Source: Liolophura sinensis
Lineage: Eukaryota > Mollusca > Polyplacophora > Chitonida > Chitonidae
Assembly: GCF_032854445.1 (NCBI RefSeq)
Contig: NC_088295.1
Coordinates: forward strand, 15,177,385-15,241,384
Length of the DNA: 64,000 bases
Direction of reading: 5' to 3'
The position numbers and the translations under genes were made by a program. This document shows, one piece after another, positions 46,732-58,700 of the stretch (position 1 is the first letter of the stretch; the number at the start of each line of letters is the position of its first letter). The notes under the pieces were generated by a model, which did no database searches, was not told the DNA's origin, and saw only the letters and a list, made by a program, of their open reading frames with translations.

Positions 46732-49700
46732 TCATTCCAAAGTTGTTTGGCTCTGAGACTTCTTGGCACATGCCCACACGGCATCAATGAGTTTGACAAG
46801 TCCGGTGTCTTTAGGCTTCTGCAGGCCTCGCATAAGTCGCTGCTTCATCACAGATACAAACTCTTTGTTACTCAAGTGACCGTCATCTGGAAAATAACCG
46901 CACTTTGTGTTATTTACAAATTCAAACAGCTGTTATAAATACAGCCACTGTATTTCACCTAAAGTTCAGCACTTGCCAAGAGACACAATTTGCCTGATTC
47001 TGATCAATTCATCCATTTTATTGGGACAATCAAGAGGTTATGGTGAAGCCTGATTAATCTCTTGTCAGAAAAACTTTAGTGATGGCATCAAAAGTAGTAT
47101 TTTAAGGCTTTTGTGAGATTCTGAAAGTCTATTTTTAGACACTAAACATAGGGTGAAATACAGTATTTATATATGAATAAAAATTAGGTTTATGGATGGA
47201 GGTAAACAGGCATACAACAAAATGTCATGAAATATAGCGGCATTGGAGAGAAAGACCTAGCAGGTCAACAGCTGCTTATCATTCACAACATGCAGCTTGA
47301 CCACTGAAGCCTTTGCTGCAAAGGTTATTCTTAATTAATTACGAAAAGTTCCCTACATATAATACTTTTCCATCGTTTTCAAAAACCATGATATTACCAA
47401 AAAAATCCTCATCTCCAGGCACAGCCTTCCTACACAAATGTCAGAAGGTGGCCATAAGGGGAACCATAATTCATAGCAGTCTGAAAATTTATTGTTACTC
47501 AGTGTACAATTTTCAATTCTCAAATGGAAGCAAATATGGACTGTGGACCATGTCACGATCTAACACTACCAGTACCTGATTATATGTAGAAGAGAAGCAG
47601 ATAAGTTGCTGTCAAGTTTAGCCTCGTAAGAAATAGACTTACTGTTTTCATCAAAAAGTGTGAAGACCACACCCACTACATGGTCTGACAGGTTCACATG
47701 GGCAACTGTCTTAGCCACATGCTTCAGGGTCACTGAAACAAAGCAAGAGGGGAGTTTTTGAATACGAACACAGGTGGCTGTAAGTACGTGTACATGGAAA
47801 ATAGACATTGTGGTGATAACTTCTAGAAATAAATAAAAAAAAAACACTAACATGAACAATCATGATGGAAATAGAGCCCCATCACTGGTACTCATGCTGA
47901 AATCAATCTGCTACTTATAGTCATTGACTCCTGTTGTATATCAGAGGATAATTTTTTTTATAATTTCATGATAATCAGATTTAACCACGTTTGAAGTATC
48001 AGTTTTGTTTGAGATCTTACACATGTATGCACTGGACTTTATTTTATTCTGACCAGCAGAGAAGAGCACAAAAGAATAGCCCAATTTTTTGTTGTCAGGC
48101 ACTCATTCACAAGTACATATTTGTATGTGTAACAGGCATGTTAGTTTAGGTCACTTAACTGAATAGCTATCTGAATGTTCTTTAACATAACAGTCAAGTG
48201 TTTTCACTTACTCAATGGCAGCCAAGTTTATGGGTCAAGGAAACAGTAGTGACTGGAGTAAACCATCAACCTATGGCAAGTTACTGACAAACTCTCCGAC
48301 ATGTGACCCACAGATTCCATTCACACAGCAGGCTCAATGTGTATGCCATATCAAAGGAATCTGGAAAATTGCTTATCCTGAGTTATAGCTAAATGATCAC
48401 TGCTGACACTGAGATCAGATCTTACCCTGGTCAATTGAAGCGCCTGCTAGATGATAAAAACTCAAAGCTGTGTCCACGTCATTGATACACTTCAAAAACG
48501 TCATGAAGTTGATGAACTCCTCAAAAGTTATTCCCTAAAAGAAATATACAGTCAAGTTTCTACAAGTTAGTGGATAAATATGGTGAATGACTTAATTTCA
48601 CCTCAAAAAGTGCACCCATGACGAAGCTGCACATTTTGCTTGCTTCTGGGAGTTTTATAGACCTTAGATAGGTGATTTGAGGTCTGTTATATAGGATGAT
48701 ATCCTACTGAAAAGATGTAAATTTCTACAAAAATAATATTTTTGGACATTTATATGGCTATAAAAATGCACTTTTTGGGGGTGAAATTTGAGGTAATTTA
48801 CCTGATTTGATTTGGGTTTAAAACCATATTCAAAAGATGTATTAGTTATAAGATGGCAGTCAGCTTCAAATAGTGCAGAAAACCAGGTCCTGCCTGGAGA
48901 AGCTGTCACCCACCTAACAAACCTTCTGACTTAAATCGCTTGACTCCATTGGGCAATGATCTATAAAATATATTGTTTATCATGTTTGCGGCATACAGAA
49001 CATACTGCCTTACATAGACATAGTTTTCACAGGTTACTCTGGTAGACGCACAGGTTTCTATAAATTTGTAGTAGTGAAAACTGCAGTGTTCTAAGTAAAC
49101 CATTAGCCTTAGGCAGGTACCCAACCCCTGATCTAGAACTACAGTAGAAAAAGCGAAAGGTGGATTAAAACATATGACCCTATCAGTCAAAGCGAGTCAG
49201 CACTTTAGCTGCCTGAGCCAGCGAATACCCACCCATTGTGCATGCACCACATCTCACTGTACCCACCTGTGGCTCTTCCTTATATGCCTTCTTCACCCTC
49301 TTTAACATCCTTAACCTCTTGCTGTCAGGGAATCCAGCATAGGCCACCAGAATGCCAGCAAAATCTCTCTCTGTGATCTTCCCATCCACTGGTTCATGGC
49401 GCTCAAACTGTACGATGACAACAGAAGGGTGAACTCCTCATTTACACTAATCAGGTGCATACACACTTACCATTTTCTATGTACTGTTAATCATTGAAGA
49501 GATAAAACATAATGTTTTGACTCACATAATGTTTTTTTTTTTTTCATAACAAGTCTAATTTTACGATAATAGCTACGATGATAAGCTACAGTGCTATAAG
49601 CTACAGCAATTAATACGGATACTTGAGTGGCTCAGCCCAAATCACAACAGGAACTACTTAAATACTTAGGAGCACGATTGAAAGAACATGGCCACATCCA

Positions 49701-52700
49701 GTCCTAATTTATTTAACTTCTCTTTTAGACTTTCTCATTCTTCAACAGCTGATTTTTTTTGTCGCCATCAGAACATGTGTGGCACTGTACCTCTATTTTA
49801 AGAATTTCACTCTGAAGTCCCCTCTGAAAGTCTAAGAAATCTTTTACAGTCAGTTTTTGATTTCCATCTTCACCAAAGAAGTAGGTAAATAGGCCGGAGT
49901 CCATGCCTTTGTCTACGCTGCCAGTGGTGGAGTGATCCCGATGTCTCATCCCTACACTTGTTTGCTTCCTCAGTAAGTCATCCACCTGTTAACACAGACA
50001 TATTTATACCATCTGAAGTCATCCACCTCTTAACACAGACATATTTATACCATTTGATTTATTTATTTATTTATTTGATTGGTGTTTTACGCCGTATTCA
50101 AGAATATTTCACTTATACGATGGCGGCCAGCATTTTGGTGGGTGGAAACTGGGCACAGCCCGGGGGAAACCCAGGACCATTCGCAGGTTGCTGGAAGACC
50201 ATCTCACTTACGGCCGGAGAGGAAGCCAGCATGAGCTGGACTTGAACTCACAGCGACCGCATTGGTGAGAGGCCCCTGGATCATTACGCTGCGCTAGCGC
50301 GCTAACCAACTGAGCCACGGAGGCCCCTATATATACCATTTGAAGTCATCCACCTGTTAACACAGACATATTTACACCATTTGATTAATTTATGGAATTG
50401 TTGTTTAATGCCATTGCATATTTTTATTTTTGATCACATCCAGTGCAGACATGGCCAGGCAAGCGTCTGCAGCTTAATGTCATCAAGGCCCCTACCATTG
50501 CTTACAGATATAAGAGATCTCCCCGAACAGTAAAACTCATAATCTTTTGACACATACATGCAATAAACATGTAATAAATATCATGCTTAGGTCCTATTCA
50601 TATCAACCAGCACAGAAGTTTGCATGCTTACGTTTAATGACTGAAAGATTGTGCTTCAATTTTAAAAGATACGGCAACATATCAGCATCAAAAATCAAAA
50701 TTAGAATGACCCATAACAGAAAAAACACAATTTACCATTCCAAACTCCGTTGATTCCAAATCACCATCTCCATTATAATCAAACATTCGGAAAGCAATCT
50801 CAAAGTTTCTGGGTGGAGCTGTGTACAGAGATAGAAGGAGCAATTACTGACAAAGATGTACTAGTATTATATCTGAAGGGTATTTTTAATGTCATACTCA
50901 AAAATACTCATTGATACACATACAATGCCAGTCAGTTTTTTGAGCGGAGCAAACCAAAGGGCCTGTGGTAAACCACCAAGCTTTGGTAAATTACTGAGAA
51001 ACTTTCCCACATGTGACATAGCAGACCATTTTAGTAGAAGACAACTAATCTTTAACAACTGTGCAAATGGCCACACAAACACCACCAACCACTTATTGTC
51101 ATGAAGGCCTCATCAACTGTGATCATGGGGGAACCCACAATTTTCCCCAGTCAAAGACAGCATTTGAACAAGCATTTCATGTGTCCTAGCAACTAAAAGG
51201 CAATCACCTAAACCTGACATCTACTGTCAGCTCCTGAAGTGTATGGTAAAACATCAATCATGGTACATATACTGGACAAATCTGCTTCAAACTTGGAAAC
51301 TGGAAAAAACAACTGATTTTTCAACAACATTTTCACCCTTGTCAACATAGTCCTGATTTAAAACAAATCAACAGCCACAAGGGTTTAAACTTGTGGTCCC
51401 TATAGATGAAAAGTTGCTTGGGAATCAAGTCTGGGGGTTAAGCCAACATTTACATGCATTCATATTCAGGAATTTACTTATTTGATTGGTGTTTTACACC
51501 GTACTCAAGAATATTTCACTTATATCACGGCGGCCAGCATTATGGTGCTAAGAAACCAGGCAGAGCCACCTGCAGGTTGGTGGCAGACCTTCCCACGTAC
51601 AGCTGGAGAGGAAGCCACCATGAGCTGGACTTGAACTCACAGCACTCACATTGGTGGGAGGCTCTTGAGTAATTACGTCGCGCTGGCTCGCTAAAGCCCT
51701 GGACCACGGAGGCCCCATATACAGGAATAGACACGTGTAAAAACACTGAAATAAATGCAATGATTTTTTACTAGACAAAAATAACACTTACAGAAGTTCA
51801 AGAAGTAAGTAATGTTCATCAATGTCTACTCACTAGAGAGTACAGTCAGCAGAAATAGGTAATCAGAAAATGAGATCAGCCCAGACTGTCCAAGTTTGGC
51901 AAAGATGCTGTCTGGCTCAAGGTTCATGAACTTTAGGGAACTTTTCTGTAATAAGAATAGAACAACAATAACATATGTATGAGGAGACACAAACTGCACA
52001 CTGATAATCAGACCTTTGTTTATTCAAGACTGCCTGTCACCTCAAAGTTATACTGTGATTATATCATGCACATTTCAGATCAATATAATTTATGTAGATG
52101 TAACTCCATCACCCATAACATCCCACAATTTAGCGTCAGACACAAGCTACACAAACATTGTACTCCTCTAGAATTTAAACTAGCAAACAGCATGCAATGA
52201 AAACTGAGATATTAAGTATATAGTGAGTTATAATAATTGGATACATCAGTTGCATCATGCTTGTGCAACAAAGCAGAATTCAACAGAATCTCCCAAAAGT
52301 TTGAGCAATAATCTTTAAATGTTCAAATCAAGTAAGTAAAAAGTATATTGTGGTGGAAGTCATCAAACTACTGAGCTTCATCAGAAAACTTGATAATGAT
52401 ACACAATCTGACGTGTAAAAAAAGTCAGACACAATGTGTTTGACCCAAAACTTCGAAAAAGTTCATCAACCCCAATACCACAGTTGGTACAGCGTCCGCT
52501 TTGCAAGCATTAAACCCAGGGTCAATCTTGGGTCCAGTCCCAACTATGATTTTAAAAGCGGAAGTTGTATCTTTCTCGCTTAACGTTCACAATGAAGGGG
52601 ATAGTGCAACAACTGGTTGACTCGTATCAGTATAATGGCTCTGGCAGGGTGGCTTACTTGCCTTCAGCAAGGCATCTCAGTAAAGCAGCACTAGATAAAA

Positions 52701-55700
52701 GAATGGCGGAAATGCATCCTGCAACAAGGAGGCACATTACATGCACTCTGAGGACTCCTTTGTTGTCATATGACTGAAAAAATGTTAAGTACACCGTTAA
52801 ACCCCAAGCACTCACCACTCATTCACTCGAAAAAGTTCATTGTTCATTTCTGCCTCATTCTGAAAGTTCTATTAATCTTGAATACAAAGATGTTTTCAGT
52901 TTCATTTCAAAAAGATATGAGTTCCAGCTCATACAATCATACATGCAGCATTCAACAAACCCTAATGTTGCTGTTACCCACTGAGTCAATTAATAATACT
53001 TGTACATAGTCACAGACTGGTACTTTTATACTGAATTCTTATTGTAAAGTTCAATGAGCTTCCCTTTGGGCTTGGCAATTTAATTTTGAGATATCTGATG
53101 TCATTTTTATGACGTTATGTTCTGTTATGCAGAAAATCAGGATCGAAACCTCAAAAAACGTTGAAATATGTACATGTAATAACTTGAACATTTCGTAACA
53201 ATACATATTTCATGCTACATCCCCCTAGATCCGAACCATGGTATGGGATAAAATGAAATGTGCGATCCTCACTGTGTAAAGGATGTTACTATATATATCA
53301 TGTTACTATATAATCCAAAGCAAAATGTGATTTGTGAATCTGCTGGAATTGTGAATCAAACAGCTCTACAGAATAAAGCTGTGCTAAAACAGAAATAATA
53401 GGAGAAAGCATTTAATATGCTGTCTACAAACTGGAAAACAAATAGTATCTTACAGCTACATCTGACAGAGTGTGAACAGAATAAAACACAACACATATTG
53501 TATAAGTAAACATCTAAATTATTGGTTCATCCCCACACCAAATGACACAGTGAGAATAATGTGTAGTGCAGAAAGGAAATGGATGTTTTTTGTGCTTTGT
53601 CTTCAATGAATTTCGACAAGAAAACATTGCTGACCCAACTGCAATAAGATAGTTAAAACTGCCTGTCTTCCACATACTTGTGGGAGGATCCATTTGCACA
53701 GGTAACAGGTCCAATACTTAATGAAAATTACCTGTGTAATCAATATACATACAACCTGGAGTGTACTGTAATAATTAATCACAAGTGCACAATGACAGGA
53801 ATAGATTGTAAGTGAAAAACAAATTACTCTCAGTTCAGTATACAGGTTAAGATGTACATGGTGTGGTTAGGAGATGACGTCCTTGTCTGGACAAATCCAG
53901 TTGAAAATAACACTGCATTCTTGGCACTGTCAACATATCTCAAAACCGATGTCAACACAAATGGTGTGATCTATAGTTCCCATCAACATCAATCCTTATA
54001 CATGGACATGGTTTATAAAAGCATGACCTGTTGCGATCTGTTTTACCAACCTGCAGAATTAAACAAAACTTGTGAAATGTCAATAGATTTTTGACGAAGG
54101 GTATACACAAATGAAAAAAGAAGAGTTATCCTATTTTAAATTCACTACCCCCACTTGGATCAATACAACAAATCTCACAATGTCAACACAATGCAACTTA
54201 AACTATTAAATAAAATGTAACCAACAATGGTAATAAAGGTAAAGAGTTGAAGGACAAAGGCTGAATGAAAAACATGAATGCTACACACAGTCAATCAGAA
54301 AGAGTAATAGAAACACAGAAGAATAACGTTTGAGACAAAGGAAAGGTTCACAGTACAACCAACAGTCTACATGATCTAATTCTCCTAATGTTGAGGGCCT
54401 TTAGCCAACAATGATACTAATCAAAATCTACACAAAGGGAATTTTTTCTGCATGAATTATTTACGAGGTTTGATGAGTAAAGATAATACAAAATATAAAA
54501 TATGAGCGCGCACTTTAGACAAAGTGAAAATATATGTGTCAGTTCAATAATCTACTTTTGGCGAACTTTTTTTTAACGCTTTCCATTAGAAGAATTAGAA
54601 CTCAACAATCTGTGCGTGGAAATCACAGATTTTACACAGTCAAGAATGTAAGCTTAGACACAGCAAAATAAGGGACCATCAAAGCATCACGCTCACTATA
54701 GATGAGGCAACACACACTATACACACTACAAAAAGTCAAAAGCTAGAAAAGCCCAAGACGAGAACAGACACATATAAAGTGAATTTGGTACCAACACTCA
54801 CCGACAAGGTGTCCTTCTAATGGCACAAAACATAACAAATCATACAGCAGTTTATTAGGTGCTATTAAAGCAGTGACCACAAACGAAACTGTCTACCTTC
54901 AAATGCAGTAACTACCATGAGTTGGCACATCATAAATACAGTGATGTCAGGTAAGAGTAGTGCTAACGATGGTTTTCCTGTACCCTGTACATGACCCATG
55001 AGATGGCTACCTGGACAAACACCTGACAGACTTGTCTAGGTTCAGGAGTGATTAATTATTAGAAAAAAAAAACATAACAATACATGAAAATAAGCACCTG
55101 ATGTACATTTGGCATGCAATAATACACGTTAAATAGGTATAGGAAATTATGTATTATGAACAAAGTATTACCAAATAATAATGAATAAACTTTATCAAGC
55201 AATGCAACTCTCACATGCAGATATAAAAATAAAACCAAAAACACATGTGCAAAATCGTGTGCATTTTTGTTTTTCTAATTATAAAATATTGCAGAAAATT
55301 AATGATGATCCAAAACAAATACCCTCTCTCTCATATAAAGCTAATATTTAGCGTTTTGCGTATAGAGCTTAGCGGCTAAAATTGTAGGTAGAATTGGTGT
55401 ATTATTTACTTATTTGATGTTCAATGCCATAATCAAGAATTACATGTAAAATGGCAGTTTATAAATGGATAGATTTCCTGTGGAAACAGCCACCCAATTG
55501 CCAGGTACCTGACAAACTTTGCCTTAAAGCCACACTAAAAACCAGCCTGAGAAGGATTAGAACCTCCAGCACCACTGGTCACAGTGCCATGCTAATTTGC
55601 TAAACAACAAGACCTAAATTGAACCAATCAATCGGGCTTGTCAAGCACTGATTATGATAATATCTATGCAGATGCAAAATGCAAAGGGCACACAACCTTA

Positions 55701-58700
55701 AGATGTCCTTGCATAAAATCTGTACTTTCACGTAAATGTACTGTATGTCAGAATTCCGATATAAATATACATAAACTATTTTTCCTAAAATTTGGGATAA
55801 ATATTAGTTGTGTTGAAAGCAGAATATTACATTTCTTTACCAGCCTTCTGGAAAAGTAAAGATATGGGTATGTTGTTCATTAAATGGTTTAACCATGTGA
55901 GAAAAAAGAAACTCCATATTCCTGCCAGAATTACATATATATTAGCTAAAATGAGCAGACCACTTGTCCCAAATTTTAGAAGAAATACAGTATATTGTCA
56001 ATCAAATACGTACACATGTAAAGATAAATTTAATTTTCTCAAAATTCTCTTCACACCCAGACCATGAGCAACATGGCCCAATCCTGTGAAACTAGTGCAG
56101 GGAACATGAAAAAAAAAAACAAAAAACAAAAAACAAACAAGAACAGAATTACTTCCATCTCCACCACACACAACATCCTCCTACCTTGGGGTCAAACTTC
56201 TTAAACTGATCCAATCCCAAGCCTGTACAAATAAAGCATTTGTGGAACACAGATTAATGTATCAATTTCCTTACTTATATATTTAATTGAGGATTAATAC
56301 CATGCTGACGCATTCTTCATCCATGACATGCCCTTGGTCAAGTTTATGGACAGAGGAAACCTGAATGCTTGCAATAAACCATTGCCCGTTGCCATTACCC
56401 GACCAACATCTTGCCATTACCTGACAAATCTCTGGCCATTATCTAACAAATCTCTTGCCATTATCTGACAAACCTCTTGCTTTTATCTGACAAACCTCTT
56501 GCCACTATCTGATTAATCTCTTGCAATTATCTGACAACCCTCTTGCCATTACCTGACCAATATCTTGCCATTATCTGACAAATCTCTTGCCATTATCTGA
56601 CAAACCTCTTGCCACTATCTGACAAATCTCTTGCCATTATCTGACAAACCTCTTGCTTTGCAGGCCCTTAACCAACGAAGGCTGGATTCAAAAAACCTTA
56701 TTGGTGAAGAGGAAAAATGACGTCTTTGTAAAACTGAAATGAAACACAGACGCAGAAGAGAGGGGTCCTGTCTGAACACCAATGTTCTCAGCATTTACAG
56801 ACAAATGCCACTAGGTAACCTGATCTCATTTTTCCTAAAATTAACTATTGAATGGTGATATTTATATTGTGGGACACTTTTGGGAAGTTTTCAATTCTAA
56901 CAAAAGCTTCTTGAATGGGTTGGCATTATTCCCATAAGAGTTATTTCCCCTTTTATAAGTGGTGTTTACTGCAATGGTTAAAACAAATAGTCGTGTTTAC
57001 AACATTGTGTTTACATGTTCTGCACATAAACAATTGCTATATGTCATTAATTCTTACCTTCTGGTTGCTTTATCCCCGGTGTTAGTGAGCGTACGAAATC
57101 CTCAGGTGTCATAAGCACCTCCTGATCTCCGCTCTCTTTCTTCACCACCAGCGTGGCAAAGTAGCGGAAGATCTTGTCAGGGGTTGAGTATGCTCTGATA
57201 CGATTCTCATACTCAATTATCTGTAACAGACACAGTTATATGATACTTCACAGTGTCGAGGTGACAAAAGCATACAGATAAAACAAACCCCACAATGCTC
57301 ATAAAATAAATACAGTCACTATTTTAACCATTCAGTCACAACTACCTAATCATTCATGCAAACAAGGTGAAAATGATGCTATCTGGATGATATATGATCT
57401 GATGTTAAAGAACTAGTTATTCACCAGATCTCTGATTCTTGTTTCACAGTTTGACTGGGAGATGTGCATAGCAGGTACTGGCTAACATTACATGTTTCAA
57501 GGAAGAAACAACTCGAGGATTTCTACGTATTATTTAAAATGTGTACATGTACTTTGTTGTTCATTGTAAACAGTGTCTTTATTTGATCACTGACGAAGTT
57601 ACAATCATCTTTTCAAATGAAATGCCTAATGTATAAAAGAGAGCTGTATGAGATACATTGCATGCCATGCCTTAGTTGATGTCTATTTTTGGTCATTCAC
57701 ATTGTCTGAATTTTCTTCTGAACAATGCTTCCTCCATTTCATTATCTGGGCCACACCTATTTGATTTACCTGGATCATTAAAGCCCTTCATAACCAACCC
57801 ACTGGCACAGCTGCTGGTCACACAACTTTCCAAGAGGGGGGATTTGATAGCCTTTATCTTGCCCTTTTTGAGATTGTAAACATTATCATTGTTTTATGCA
57901 TATATATTTTTGATTCAGGCATAGTTGTTGCTATTGTAAAACACTGATCGAATGAATAACATAAATCTTTAAAACACTATTTGGCAGCTTCAGCAAGATA
58001 AACTAACATCAAGCACAACACTCACCCTCTTATCTCGAAAACCAACTTTACGTTTCTTCTTCTTCCCACTCTCATCCTCTTCCTCATCCCCAGACTCGAC
58101 CTCTGATAACTGTCTCTCATTCTGTACTTCAGGGGCGGCTGCATCTAACTTTGCCCATTTCATAATTGCATCGGACCTGCAAGCAAATAAAATAAAATGA
58201 ATACATAAAAAACAAAAGATTCCATGTACAGTACACCTGAAATGCATTTCAGCACTACTCCTCTATTAAATGAGCCTTGATCACAACAACTAGCCTGAGA
58301 CCTCGGTCTAAGGGTGGCTTATATATACTGAAACGTGGGGACCGCTGGCCACCCTTAGCCCAAGAGTTACCTAGACCCGAATGCTTACACAGAGCTATCC
58401 CCTTGTTCAACTTCAATGCATGCGCATTAGATTAGTCCTGAATTCACATACAGCACCGCAATTCTGAAAGCTAAAGTATTTACGCATATTTTGTCACAAT
58501 TGCTACTTGCCTTTACATCACCATTCTCCTGTAAATCTTAACCGGAGTCGAAGTAGGCTCGCATTTAGCCCGTCGCATCGCATTGTCATGTTTTTAAAAT
58601 CTGGGTCAGTCAGGTGTGCATGTGCAGCAGCAGTTGACCTTTCCGTGAAATTTAGAATGGAACAGTTGCCGAAGACAACCCCACTTTCTTTACTGCAAAC

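Noticed and set aside
56385-56660. Regularly spaced short repeats reminiscent of a CRISPR array
   Set aside because: The units are contiguous with no unique spacers, and the genome is animal; it is a minisatellite.
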